NCBI RefSeq assembly: GCF_000014685.1
Contig: NC_008321.1
Span: forward strand, 3,717,001-3,781,000
Source: Shewanella sp. MR-4
GTDB lineage: Bacteria; Pseudomonadota; Gammaproteobacteria; Enterobacterales; Shewanellaceae
Reading direction: 5' to 3'
DNA: 64,000 nt
Below, piece after piece: positions 34,287 to 43,572 of this stretch (positions within the stretch are counted from its first letter, which is position 1; every line of letters begins with the position of its first letter). Below the pieces are notes generated by a model. The model was not told the DNA's origin. It saw only the letters and a program-made list of their open reading frames with translations, and made no database searches. A program made the position numbers and the translations under genes.

Positions 34287-35450
34287 ATGAAGGCTGTCAA
34301 TCAAGATCGTCGAACGCTGTTAAAAGGGATTGGCGCCGCCACGCTACTTTGCCCCTTTGCCAGTTTCTCCAGCCTTGCAGCGCCGCGCTCTCGGCGCTTA
34401 TATATAGATGGTTTATCCTTTCTGCCCGATGACTTAGCCGATGTTCCCGCATCGGGGCTCGATGCCTTTTTATGTGATATCTCTGCCATCGAAACCATTG
34501 AACAAGCCGATGGCACCTTAAACTACAAACGCACTTACAAAGCCTGTATGGAAAGCATCCAGCAAGCCGCGAAACGCGTCAGCGAACACTCAGACATTCT
34601 CCTACAAGGCTTAACTGGACGCGATATCAAACTGGCAAGAGAGAGCAATCGCACCGCGGTTTTCTTCCAGATCCAAGGCGCGGATTGCGTGGAAGAAGAC
34701 AGCGAGGCCAACCAATGGGCCCGTGTCGATGAGTTTCACCGCCAAGGTCTGCGAGCACTGCAGCTGACCCACCATTACGGCAATACCTTTGCGGGCGGCG
34801 CCCTCGATAACGATGCCAATGGCGGGCTCAATAAACCTCTTACCGCCCATGGTCGTGCACTGATTGAAAAACTCAATCATGCCAATATCTTAGTCGATGT
34901 CAGCCACTCGAGCGCCCAAACCGCGTTAGATGCTGCCAAACTCAGCCGCGCGCCCATAGTCCAAAGCCATGGCGCGGCGCGCGGTATTGTCAAACATGCC
35001 CGTTGTAGCCCCGATGAAGTGATCCGCGCCATTGCCGACTCAGGCGGCGTATTCGGGGTCTTTATGATGAGCTTTTGGCTCACCAATAATGCCGTTCCAA
35101 CTGTCGATGATTATATCCGCCAGTTAGAATATGTCACCCGTATCGGCGGGGTCGATTGTGTTGCCATCGCCAATGATTATCCGCTCAGAGGCCAAGAAAA
35201 TCTGTTAGCCCTGAATAACGACAATGCCCAGGGCGTGAAGGAATATCAGGAATGGTGGTACAGCCTAAGGGCTAAGCAAGTGTTAGGTTTTGATGCCGAA
35301 CCAAGGCATGTGGTGATTCCCGAGCTAAACCATATCGAGCGTATGAGCCGTATCGACGATGCATTAGCTAAGGCCCGTTTTAAGTCGACCGATCGCGACC
35401 GCTTTATGGGCGGAAACTGGCAAAGAGTGCTCAATCAGGTACTCATCTAA
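34287..35450 (+). CDS. Tat-exported M19 (renal dipeptidase-like) peptidase
   Basis: 387 residues. It begins with a twin-arginine signal (DRRTLLKGIGAATLLCPFA) and a likely cleavage near residue 31, so a folded, metal-loaded protein would reach the periplasm. The M19 zinc-site segments are present: FQIQGADCVEE, LQLTHHYGNTFAGG, LVDVSHSSAQTALD, PIVQSHGAARG and CVAIANDYPL. The family hydrolyses dipeptides, including D-residue forms. AAGGAGAG precedes the start. The next gene (AAA ATPase) starts 59 bp later in the same direction. Confidence 0.88.
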   Translation: MKAVNQDRRTLLKGIGAATLLCPFASFSSLAAPRSRRLYIDGLSFLPDDLADVPASGLDAFLCDISAIETIEQADGTLNYKRTYKACMESIQQAAKRVSEHSDILLQGLTGRDIKLARESNRTAVFFQIQGADCVEEDSEANQWARVDEFHRQGLRALQLTHHYGNTFAGGALDNDANGGLNKPLTAHGRALIEKLNHANILVDVSHSSAQTALDAAKLSRAPIVQSHGAARGIVKHARCSPDEVIRAIADSGGVFGVFMMSFWLTNNAVPTVDDYIRQLEYVTRIGGVDCVAIANDYPLRGQENLLALNNDNAQGVKEYQEWWYSLRAKQVLGFDAEPRHVVIPELNHIERMSRIDDALAKARFKSTDRDRFMGGNWQRVLNQVLI

Positions 35451-35509
35451 GCCCACGCTAACTCAGTCAGGGTTGAATTGCGAAAAATCACTCGAGTAAA
35501 TGGACCGCC

Positions 35510-36682
35510 ATGCTGACTACCCTAGCCATCTCTAACTATCGCACCTTGAGGGAGATAGTCTTACCCCTTGGGCGCCTGAATCTAGTGACCGGCGCTAACG
35601 GTAGTGGCAAATCCAATTTATACAAAGCCTTACGGCTACTCGCTCAAACAGCGCAGGGTGGCGTTGTTAATGCTTTGGCGCAGGAAGGCGGCTTAGACTC
35701 CTGTTTTTGGGCGGGACCTGAAAATCTCACCAAGGGCATGTTAGCGGGCGATACGCCAATTGAAGCTACAGTCAGACAAGCGCCCAAACGCCTAAAATTG
35801 GGATTTGCGGGCGAAGATTTTAGTTATCTGATTGAGCTTGGCCTCCCCAAACCCGACTCCACCACCCTGTTTGGGTTAGATCCGCAAATTAAACGTGAGG
35901 CGATTTGGAATGGCCCCAAATATCGCTCCGCCAGCGTGTTGGTGGAGCGGCGCGGTCCTATGGTGAAGAGTCGCAGCCCTGAGGGACAAGGTTGGCTCAC
36001 CTTGAGCGCCCATCTGCAAAGCGGTGACAGTATTTTTACCGAACTTGCCGATCCTGAACGTAGCCCTGAAGTATTAACGCTAAGGGACAGCATTCGCGCC
36101 TGGCGGTTTTACGATCACTTTCGAACCGATGCCGAAGCCCCAGCGCGTCGTCCACAGCTAGGGACGGCTACGCCCGTATTGCACCATGACGGTCGAGATC
36201 TCCCCTCTGCCATACAAACTATTTTTGAGATTGGCGATAAAGCGGCATTTGATCATGCGGTGACCGATGCTTTTCCGGGGGCCAAGGTGCGTATCACGCC
36301 CCAAGCGGGTGGGATACTCCAACTCGAATTCCACCAGCAGGGCTTATTAAGGCCACTGCATGCCAGTGAACTCTCCGACGGCACCCTGAGGTATTTATTG
36401 CTTATCGCCGCATTACTCACCCCAAGACCACCCGAGTTAATGGTATTAAACGAGCCCGAAACCAGCCTGCACCCCGATTTATTGCCCGCTTTAGCTCGGC
36501 TTATCGCTAAGGCTTCCGAGGTGTGTCAGCTTTGGGTCGTGTCCCACGCTAACCGTTTGATTAATGCCTTGAGCCAGTTTGAGCACTGCAATACTTTGGC
36601 ACTGGATAAAAATCTAGGGCAGACCCAAATAGTGGGGCAGGATTTACTCAATACGCCGAGCTGGCAATGGCAACTCAAATAG
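35510..36682 (+). CDS. AAA-type ATPase of the RecF/SMC-like COG4637 group
   Basis: 390 residues. Walker A is TGANGSGKSNLYKAL near residue 30, the ABC-type signature region is LSDGTLRYLLLIAALL near residue 285, Walker B is LMVLNEPETSLHPDLLPAL near residue 310, and WVVSHANRLI supplies the switch histidine. The arrangement is that of single-chain SMC/RecF-like ATPases without long coiled coils; no TOPRIM or nuclease domain follows, unlike OLD enzymes. No partner nuclease or methylase lies beside it, so a defence role is not supported. It may act in DNA metabolism. Confidence 0.8.
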   Translation: MLTTLAISNYRTLREIVLPLGRLNLVTGANGSGKSNLYKALRLLAQTAQGGVVNALAQEGGLDSCFWAGPENLTKGMLAGDTPIEATVRQAPKRLKLGFAGEDFSYLIELGLPKPDSTTLFGLDPQIKREAIWNGPKYRSASVLVERRGPMVKSRSPEGQGWLTLSAHLQSGDSIFTELADPERSPEVLTLRDSIRAWRFYDHFRTDAEAPARRPQLGTATPVLHHDGRDLPSAIQTIFEIGDKAAFDHAVTDAFPGAKVRITPQAGGILQLEFHQQGLLRPLHASELSDGTLRYLLLIAALLTPRPPELMVLNEPETSLHPDLLPALARLIAKASEVCQLWVVSHANRLINALSQFEHCNTLALDKNLGQTQIVGQDLLNTPSWQWQLK

Positions 36683-36706
36683 CTGCTAAGATATAGCGTC
36701 TTTGCA

Positions 36707-37036
36707 TCATACCGTTTCAGCATCGTAAAATACTGCCAGCCATAGGGTTTCGCCCTCTGAACTGGTCGAAGCGACTCTGTGCTTTTGATGCGGCGCTAGG
36801 GTGAGATAATCCCCAGGTTTAAGGGTAACTAACTGAGCATCTTCGAATTCGAGCTGCGCCTCCCCTTTGAGCAACATCACCCACTCATATTGCGATTGAT
36901 CGTACCACTCCCCCACTGGCGTCGAATGGCCTTGCGAGATAATGCGCTCGATCTTCAACTTGCCATTGCCAGCAAGAGTTTCGAACACTTCTTGTGATAA
37001 ATCATCGGGGAGTGACTGATAAAAATTTTGTAGCAT
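36707..37036 (-). CDS. Cupin-domain protein
   Basis: 109 residues forming one small cupin barrel: YEWVMLLKGEAQLEFEDAQ is the first cupin motif region and LKPGDYLTLAPHQKHRVAST the second. The metal-binding histidines are only partly present (the HxH pair of motif 1 is replaced by EW/LL). A catalytic role is therefore unsure; binding of a small ligand is equally possible. It overlaps nothing and is convergent with the AAA ATPase gene, with a 24-bp gap. Confidence 0.8.
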   Translation of the reverse strand: MLQNFYQSLPDDLSQEVFETLAGNGKLKIERIISQGHSTPVGEWYDQSQYEWVMLLKGEAQLEFEDAQLVTLKPGDYLTLAPHQKHRVASTSSEGETLWLAVFYDAETV

Positions 37037-37182
37037 CTTGAATCCTTATTATGGCTCGAGGGCAAGATAATCTATTGAGAAACCAAAGTATAAACCGTTA
37101 TCATAGGCGCTCTTAGGGCTAAGAGCCTTATGAGATAACAAGATAAGACAGTTGTATCATATGGATATGGAGAAGTTGACCT

Positions 37183-39450
37183 ATGTCGTTGTTTCGCGCG
37201 TTTAAAGCTAAATTATTTAATACCAAAGAAAAAAGCTGCGCCCATCAAGACATACCTCTTCAAACTTCTCCCAATCCCACTCCTCTCCCATCTAGTACGT
37301 TCAAACCCTATTTTAGTCTTGCCATTCAAGCGACTCCGGCGCAAGCCACTCATTCAGAAACCCACGAAGAATTTACCCGCCACGACTTCGACAGCCCGCA
37401 AACGATTGAGCTGCTCGGTTGGGAGCGAGAGCATGAATCCTGCACCTTTCACGAGACCCAATTTGACCGCGTCGAGATACACGGCCCTGTGCAAGATTTT
37501 TATCTCGGTCAGGATAAGACCTGTAGCCTAGCGCAGGATTCTGATGCAGCGACAACTCAAGCCCGCTGGCAAGTGGCACTGGTAAACCCGCAGGAATTAG
37601 TGATCTGCCGTTTTTATATCGATGCAGAGTACAGAGTACAAGGCGATATGCAGGACTTCGGCAGTCTCACTGGCAAACTGCAACGGACATTCCATCAGAT
37701 TGAGACTGAGCAAGGTCAGAATCTACTCAGAATTGTCACCCAATCCCCCAACCTCACTCAAGCCGTCGATTGCAATTACTTTGGTGAGCGCAACGGCATC
37801 ACTCGCCAATTCAACGCCTTAGGTGTATTGCAGTTCGAAGGGCATTTTATTGAGGAGCAACAGCTCGGGCGCCAGACTTGGTATGACAATGAGGGCAAAA
37901 TCAATCAAGTCGAGGAGCGCCACGCCGAGGGAATGTTACTGACCCGCTACTATAGCAATGGTCAGATAAAAGAAACCGCCGAAAAGGATAGCGAAGATAA
38001 TTATATCAATCAGTTAACTCGCTATTATGAATCAGGCGCCCTGTGGCTGATACGCCCCATGCGGGCGGGAAAAATCCATGGCACAGAGCATATCTACTAT
38101 GAAGATGGCACGCTGCAGGCCGAGCTATCCTATGACATGGGGGAATTGGTTAAAGAGCTTTGGTACCATACCAACGGCAATCTTAAGCAAGAAGTTCATC
38201 TCGATGCAGCGGGCAAAAGCCTCGAAACCTATTACGAAGATGGCCAACTCGCCTGGCGGGAACACCTCAATCCACAGGGGTTAAATTGCGGTCTACGCCA
38301 GGAATGGCACCCCAATGGCGTGCTGGCAAATCAACTCAATTTTGTTGATGGTGTTGCCCATGGCAACAGCGAGAAATGGTATCCAAACGGACAGCTTGAA
38401 CAATGCATCCCCTTTGAGAATGGCTATGAGCAGGGGCTTGCCACTTGGTACCATGAAAATGGTCAACTCTCCCTTGAGATCTACCTTGAAAAGGGCCTAA
38501 GAGAAGGCCTTTTCCGCAGCTATTATGCTAGCGGCGTATTGTCAGCCGAGGGCCAATATCAGCGTAACCTCTCCGTCGCGCCCTTTATCGAATATTATGA
38601 AAACCAGCAAATTCAAATGTATTTACCCCACACTCAAGGCAATCGCGATGGCTCTGCCCGCTGGTTTTATGAAGACGGTACCATCAAGACGATTGCGGAG
38701 TATTTTGTCCGCCATGGCCAAGGTTACCTTAAGGAAAGCTCCTCCTATAACAAGCAAGGTGTTCTCGAATCCTTTGAGAGCCACTCCAATACCCGTTGTG
38801 GCTATCTTCTTGAGGATAATCAACGGGAATATTATCAAACGGGCCACCCAGATACTCGCATCGAATACTATGAGGATGGGGCTATCCGTTGGCTGCTCAC
38901 TCGCCTAGACGAGAACCTATTCAGCTCAAAAGCCTTTTCAAAACAAGGCGAATTGCTCGAGTCTGGTTTTGTGAAAGTGATAGATAACGATTATCAAGAT
39001 GTCGGCCACTGGCAACGTTTTACACCGCAAGGCCAATTGCAGCGCGAAGCCTGGCTCAGTGACGATGGCAAGCTCAATGAAACCCGTCACTATTTTGATA
39101 CCACCGAGCAGCAACAGACGATGGCAGCGGAAACCAAGGTCGATGACAATAACATTGTCGAAGCAATGGCTAAGTCTAACGATACTAAGGAGCCCCAAAC
39201 GTCGGCGCCTATTCTTAGTTACCATTTGAAATTTGACCCAGATAGCCAACTCTATGCCATGAAACGCTATCATCCGAATCGTCAAATCGCCGAAGAAGGC
39301 AACTTACATTTTCGGGGACAAGAGCACTTTTGGGTGGGGATCCACAATCAGTACGATAAACAAGGCCGACTCGAATTATCCGAAACCTATACTATGAATG
39401 GTGAACCGATAGAACAGTCCAACGGTTCAAATCATAGAGTCTTGAATTGA
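37183..39450 (+). CDS. Large YwqK/MORN-like repeat protein
   Basis: 755 residues with no signal peptide or membrane helix. From about residue 230 it holds a long run of units of roughly 23 residues with the pattern (W/Y)Y-x-(D/N)G-x-L, such as IYYEDGTLQAE, WYHTNGNLKQE, TYYEDGQLAWRE, KWYPNGQLEQC, TWYHENGQLSLE and WFYEDGTIKT. I count at least twelve. This is the repeat seen in YwqK-type antitoxins of Gram-positive bacteria and in MORN-like proteins. The first 200 residues are different and carry no motif I know. No toxin gene is adjacent. A scaffold or binding role is inference. Confidence 0.8.
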   Translation: MSLFRAFKAKLFNTKEKSCAHQDIPLQTSPNPTPLPSSTFKPYFSLAIQATPAQATHSETHEEFTRHDFDSPQTIELLGWEREHESCTFHETQFDRVEIHGPVQDFYLGQDKTCSLAQDSDAATTQARWQVALVNPQELVICRFYIDAEYRVQGDMQDFGSLTGKLQRTFHQIETEQGQNLLRIVTQSPNLTQAVDCNYFGERNGITRQFNALGVLQFEGHFIEEQQLGRQTWYDNEGKINQVEERHAEGMLLTRYYSNGQIKETAEKDSEDNYINQLTRYYESGALWLIRPMRAGKIHGTEHIYYEDGTLQAELSYDMGELVKELWYHTNGNLKQEVHLDAAGKSLETYYEDGQLAWREHLNPQGLNCGLRQEWHPNGVLANQLNFVDGVAHGNSEKWYPNGQLEQCIPFENGYEQGLATWYHENGQLSLEIYLEKGLREGLFRSYYASGVLSAEGQYQRNLSVAPFIEYYENQQIQMYLPHTQGNRDGSARWFYEDGTIKTIAEYFVRHGQGYLKESSSYNKQGVLESFESHSNTRCGYLLEDNQREYYQTGHPDTRIEYYEDGAIRWLLTRLDENLFSSKAFSKQGELLESGFVKVIDNDYQDVGHWQRFTPQGQLQREAWLSDDGKLNETRHYFDTTEQQQTMAAETKVDDNNIVEAMAKSNDTKEPQTSAPILSYHLKFDPDSQLYAMKRYHPNRQIAEEGNLHFRGQEHFWVGIHNQYDKQGRLELSETYTMNGEPIEQSNGSNHRVLN

Positions 39451-39512
39451 TTGAATATCAGCAAGTCAATTAGGCGATGACCTGCTGATAACTCGATCGC
39501 AAAAGTGAGGGG

Positions 39513-39887
39513 TTATAGCGCGAACGTCGCTATGGTCTTTTGGATCCCCACCACATCGGTACCGCGTTTGAGCTCTTTGACCAGAGGATCACTTTGGCCA
39601 GAGATCCAGATCCTAAGCTCGGCATCCATATCGAAATGGCCTGTGGTTTCCACTTCAAAATGGGTGATGGATTTATAGGGCACTGAGTGATAGCTGGTTT
39701 TCTTGCCCGTCAGTCCTTGCTTATCGATTAAAATCAAGCGTTTGTTGGTAAATACAAACAGATCGCGGATCACTTTATAGGCCAGTTTTAATTCTTCCTG
39801 AATCCCCATAATTGGGCGCAGCTCTTCGGCCAGTTCCTGTAAATCGACCTCAGACGCATTCCCCAGTAACCCATCTAACAATCCCAT
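39513..39887 (-). CDS. Bacterial PH-domain protein
   Basis: 124 residues matching the bacterial PH-domain family (bPH_1, PF08000). It starts MGLLDGLLGNASEVD and has the strands LVFTNKRLILIDKQGLTGKK and SYHSVPYKSITHFEVETTG, followed by a C-terminal helix. Such proteins form soluble rings or decamers and have no known enzymatic role. It stands alone, convergent with the repeat-protein gene; an imperfect stem TATCAGCA / TGCTGATA (39456-39490) lies in the gap. Confidence 0.85.
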   Translation of the reverse strand: MGLLDGLLGNASEVDLQELAEELRPIMGIQEELKLAYKVIRDLFVFTNKRLILIDKQGLTGKKTSYHSVPYKSITHFEVETTGHFDMDAELRIWISGQSDPLVKELKRGTDVVGIQKTIATFAL

Positions 39888-39970
39888 GCTGACATCCTTT
39901 ATTATTGAAATTTTTCAATAAAATATCCTGTAGTTAACCAAGTAGCAACATAGAGAGCGGCAACAGCCCT

Positions 39971-40008
39971 AAAAACAAAAAGGGAGCATTGAATACTCAA
40001 TGCTCCCT
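39971..40008 (-). terminator. Intrinsic terminator after rlhA
   Basis: A perfect 12-bp stem AGGGAGCATTGA / TCAATGCTCCCT with a 4-nt loop. Read on the minus strand it is followed by a T-rich tail (the A-run at 39971-39980). Confidence 0.85.
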
Positions 40009-40028
40009 TGATAACCATTCAAGCTGAA

Positions 40029-41945
40029 TTAAACGGCTTTTTGACCGCGAACCTGGCGGTTTTCACCGACGACCATCATCTCGCATTTTGGACAGTCGAA
40101 GACCAACTTCAACACATCGTTACCTATCTCAAGCACCATAGGATCCGCCTTAATGCCCGGCACTTCCTTAGGACAGAGATTAAAGTTAAATCGCAGGCAA
40201 TGCTTAGTGATCATTAACGGCACATCTTCGGTCACGCCATTTTTCTCGTAGGTGTCCTGAATTTCAATCACGCCATGGCGTTGGTAAAAGTCCTTCGCCT
40301 TTTCGTTTGCCACGTTACCCAAGTAACTTAAGTGTTTGAATGGATACACGGCATCTTGATTATATTTCCAAGGTTTTGGACGCTGGTAACCTTCAACACG
40401 GGCAAGTTCTAATGCTGCGACCGCATCACGGCGCAGGCCGTTGAGCACAGATGCAGGCAGGAACCAAGGCTCGACGGTTTCGATACTAATCTGGCGCGCT
40501 GTAAAATCGGTACTACCAAGTTTCGACAATTGAGTACGGATAGTCTGCAAGGTTTTTTCAGCGTCGGTGGCGGGCGTTTTTTCGACTGCAAGCTCAACCG
40601 TTGCACTGAGGCCGTAAATATCCGTTAAGGTCAGCGCCACGCCCGTAGCAGTATCGGTTAAACACATGTCGACGACGATAATACGCTTGGCTGACTCCTT
40701 AGAAAGTAACGTCTCGAAAGCTTGGTTATGGTTACGGTATAAGGTCATACCGATACGCAGATCGCGCGGCACCTGCAATACATGCAGCTTATGACCTTCG
40801 GCACGGTTAACACGCAGTCCCTGCAATTTGTCATCGGACTGTTTGGCCATCGCATAGTTTGGCGGGAAATACGCTAAACCATCGCCGTTATTAAACTCGT
40901 GGGTTGAACTGACTTGAATAAAGTCTTTACCGATGGCGACCACTTTACCCACATCTTGCCCGATATATTTTGGCGAGCGGAAGTCTTTAATCCCTTGGCT
41001 ACGCTCATTCACAAAGTAATCTGTGCTGCCACGGTTAAAGGTTTTTTCAGGATCCGGAGTAAAGGTATGTTCAGTACGGCCATGGGATGACGCTACAAAC
41101 TCAGGGCGACGCGCCATAATGGCATCGAGCTTTTGACGATAATGGGCGGTCACGTTTTTAACATAACTTAAGTCCTTTAAACGCCCCTCAATTTTGAAGG
41201 AGCGAACGCCGGCATCAATCAAGGCTTCGAGGTTATCGGTTTGGTTATTGTCTTTTAATGAGAGTAAGTGCTCATTTTGCGCCAACACATCCCCTTGGCG
41301 GGTCTTAAGATTGCCCGGCAGACGACACATTTGCGAACATTCGCCACGGTTTGCACTGCGGTTACTGAAGGCATGACTTAAGTTACATAATCCACTGTAG
41401 GCCACACACAGGGCGCCGTGAATAAAGAACTCAATCTGCATATTGGTGTGAGCCGCAACCTCACGGATTTGGCTTAAGCCTAACTCACGCGCCAATACTA
41501 CTTGTGAGAAACCCACTTGCTCTAAGAAGGCGACTTTCTCGGGATTACGGTTATCCATTTGCGTACTAGCATGTAGCGCAATCGGCGGCAGGTTAAGTTG
41601 CAATACGCCCATGTCCTGCACAATCAGTGCATCGGCGCCCGCGTTATACACATCCCAAATCAGCTTTTCAGCGGTTTCGAGCTCATCGTCCATCAGAATA
41701 GTGTTAATAGCCACAAACACTTGCGCATGATACTTATGAGCAAAAGTACACAGACGGGCGATATCTTCCACACTGTTACCCGCGGTCGCACGCGCGCCGA
41801 ATGCGGGGCCACCGATATAAACCGCGTCGGCACCATGGCGAATGGCTTCAATGCCATAATCGGCATTTTTTGCAGGCGCCAATAACTCTAAGCGGTTATT
41901 AACGTGAGAAAGTGTCTCAGGTGTGTAAATCTCTGGCTGGCTCAT
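40029..41945 (-). CDS. rlhA: 23S rRNA C2501 hydroxylase, U32 family
   Basis: 638 residues. The N-terminal U32 domain begins RLELLAPAKNADYGIEAI with HGADAVYIGGPAFGARA. The iron-sulfur cysteine cluster is in HGALCVAYSGLCNLSHA and NRGECSQMCRLPG. The C-terminal extension with VPLMITKHCLRFNFNLCPKE and FDCPKCEM distinguishes it from the shorter TrhP (YegQ) and matches E. coli RlhA (YdcP) over its full length. RlhA makes 5-hydroxycytidine in 23S rRNA using prephenate-dependent metabolism. It is divergent from rluA, another rRNA modification gene. Confidence 0.9.
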   Translation of the reverse strand: MSQPEIYTPETLSHVNNRLELLAPAKNADYGIEAIRHGADAVYIGGPAFGARATAGNSVEDIARLCTFAHKYHAQVFVAINTILMDDELETAEKLIWDVYNAGADALIVQDMGVLQLNLPPIALHASTQMDNRNPEKVAFLEQVGFSQVVLARELGLSQIREVAAHTNMQIEFFIHGALCVAYSGLCNLSHAFSNRSANRGECSQMCRLPGNLKTRQGDVLAQNEHLLSLKDNNQTDNLEALIDAGVRSFKIEGRLKDLSYVKNVTAHYRQKLDAIMARRPEFVASSHGRTEHTFTPDPEKTFNRGSTDYFVNERSQGIKDFRSPKYIGQDVGKVVAIGKDFIQVSSTHEFNNGDGLAYFPPNYAMAKQSDDKLQGLRVNRAEGHKLHVLQVPRDLRIGMTLYRNHNQAFETLLSKESAKRIIVVDMCLTDTATGVALTLTDIYGLSATVELAVEKTPATDAEKTLQTIRTQLSKLGSTDFTARQISIETVEPWFLPASVLNGLRRDAVAALELARVEGYQRPKPWKYNQDAVYPFKHLSYLGNVANEKAKDFYQRHGVIEIQDTYEKNGVTEDVPLMITKHCLRFNFNLCPKEVPGIKADPMVLEIGNDVLKLVFDCPKCEMMVVGENRQVRGQKAV

Positions 41946-42132
41946 ACTTCACTGGCTCAAAATGAACAATCACGAAAAAGGTGACGAGTATAACAAAAAC
42001 TCAAATCCAGCTCTATCTGCAAATCATTTTTCGCTGGATTAAAGCGAGGCGAGATAAGGAGCAGAGACAACAAACTTGCACCCCAGAGCCGAGCAGAGTA
42101 TCTTTGCCGCGCATTGTTTAATAGGCGCGATT

Positions 42133-42810
42133 ATGACTGATTTTATTTACCAACCACCGACAACTCCCTGGCTCGATGTGCTTTACCAAGATAAAGACAT
42201 TATCGTGGTCAACAAGCCTTCGGGATTATTGTCCGTGCCAGGTCGCGATCCCGCCCATTACGACAGTGTTTACGCCCGAGTAAAAGCCGAGCATCCCCAT
42301 TGCCAAATCGTCCATCGCCTCGACATGGCGACCTCAGGTGTCATGGTGGTTGCGCTCATTCGTAGCGCCGAGCGCGAGCTAAAACGCCAATTTCACGATA
42401 GAGAAACCAGCAAAACCTATCTCGCTCGGGTGGCTGGTCATATCAAAAACGATACTGGCAGTGTGGATTACCCGCTAATCTGTGACTGGCCCAATCGCCC
42501 AAAACAGAAGGTTGACCACGAAATTGGTAAACCCTCATTAACTCACTTTGAGGTGTTAAGCCGCGCCAAACGCTCGACTCTCGTTAAGCTAAAGCCGATT
42601 ACTGGACGCTCACACCAACTCAGGGTGCATATGATGGCACTTGGGCATCCTATTCTCGGCGACGGCTTTTATGCCGATCCGCTGGCAAAATCCTTAGCAC
42701 CGCGATTACTACTCCACGCAGCAGAACTGACCATAAAACACCCTTATACGGGTGAGAGCATGACGTTCAGTGCCGATGTCCCCTTTTGTGAGCCAGAAGG
42801 TGAGCAATGA
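42133..42810 (+). CDS. rluA: Dual-specificity 23S rRNA/tRNA pseudouridine synthase
   Basis: 225 residues from ATG 42133 (MTDFIYQPP); the frame is open 19 codons upstream without a ribosome site. The catalytic loop is VHRLDMATSGVMV with the essential Asp in HRLDxxTSG. Other RluA-family blocks are IIVVNKPSGLLSVPGR near the start and KPITGRSHQLRVHM. The length is that of E. coli RluA (219), which modifies 23S U746 and tRNA U32; the short form without an S4 domain excludes RluC/RluD. It is divergent from rlhA. Confidence 0.92.
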   Translation: MTDFIYQPPTTPWLDVLYQDKDIIVVNKPSGLLSVPGRDPAHYDSVYARVKAEHPHCQIVHRLDMATSGVMVVALIRSAERELKRQFHDRETSKTYLARVAGHIKNDTGSVDYPLICDWPNRPKQKVDHEIGKPSLTHFEVLSRAKRSTLVKLKPITGRSHQLRVHMMALGHPILGDGFYADPLAKSLAPRLLLHAAELTIKHPYTGESMTFSADVPFCEPEGEQ

Positions 42811-42905
42811 TCACTAAAAACAATAAAAACACCTAAAAGCAGTAGCCATTCACCATAAAAGAACGTAACTTTATGACAATTCATTATGTTATAGAGAGTT
42901 TATTT

Positions 42906-43367
42906 ATGGAAACCGCATTTCAGCGCGATCAGCTTGATAACCATATCCTCGAAGCCTTAATGCAAGACGCACGCACCCCGTTTGCCGAGCTTGCCAAACG
43001 TTTCGGCGTGAGTGCGGGTACTATCCATGTGCGTGTCGAGAAAATGAAACAAGCGGGGATTATCACGGGTGCCCAGATCACCATCAATCCCAAGGCACTA
43101 GGTTACGATGTCTGCTGTTTTATTGGAATTAATCTCAAAAGTGCCGGCGACTACCCCGCCGCCATCGCCAAGCTAAACGCCCTAGAAGAAGTGGTAGAAG
43201 CCTACTACACCACAGGCAACTACAGCATTTTTGTCAAAGTCATGTGCCAATCCATCGATGGCCTGCAACACGTGCTGATTAACCGCATCCAATCAATCGA
43301 CGAAATTCAATCGACGGAAACCCTTATCAGCCTGCAAAACCCTATCACAAGAGCGGTAAAGCCTTAG
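42906..43367 (+). CDS. asnC: Lrp/AsnC-family regulator AsnC
   Basis: 153 residues from ATG 42906, which has a GAGAG site. The helix-turn-helix is LAKRFGVSAGTIHVRVEKMK. The effector (RAM) domain follows with LGYDVCCFIGINLKSAGDYP and EAYYTTGNYSIFVKVM. It aligns almost residue for residue with E. coli AsnC, which activates asparagine synthetase asnA and senses asparagine. No asnA lies beside it here, so its target is elsewhere or the gene has moved. Confidence 0.9.
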   Translation: METAFQRDQLDNHILEALMQDARTPFAELAKRFGVSAGTIHVRVEKMKQAGIITGAQITINPKALGYDVCCFIGINLKSAGDYPAAIAKLNALEEVVEAYYTTGNYSIFVKVMCQSIDGLQHVLINRIQSIDEIQSTETLISLQNPITRAVKP

Positions 43368-43401
43368 TAACAGAAATCACAAAAAAGCCAACAAACAGAA
43401 T

Positions 43402-43421
43402 GTCATACCACAAAATATGAC
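43402..43421. promoter_or_regulatory. Inverted repeat GTCATA-N8-TATGAC upstream of the M36 protease
   Basis: Two perfect 6-bp arms separated by 8 bp lie 150 bp upstream of the protease start. The shape suits a dimeric regulator, but the regulator is unknown and the arms are short enough to arise by chance. Confidence 0.35.
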
Positions 43422-43572
43422 TTAGGTCTTTTTTTCGCCAAAAGTGTTAACCGCGAGATACTTTTGTGTTACAACTTCATTGCTAGCAATATAGTTAGCA
43501 TCATAAAAATAACAATTCAGCTACATGGTGCATTGCCAGCACCAAAAGCACTAATTGACAAGGAATGAAGTT

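Noticed and set aside
35510..39450. AAA ATPase, cupin and YwqK-like repeat protein as a defence or toxin-antitoxin island
   Set aside because: No nuclease, methylase, toxin, integrase or flanking repeat is present, and the genes are on different strands.
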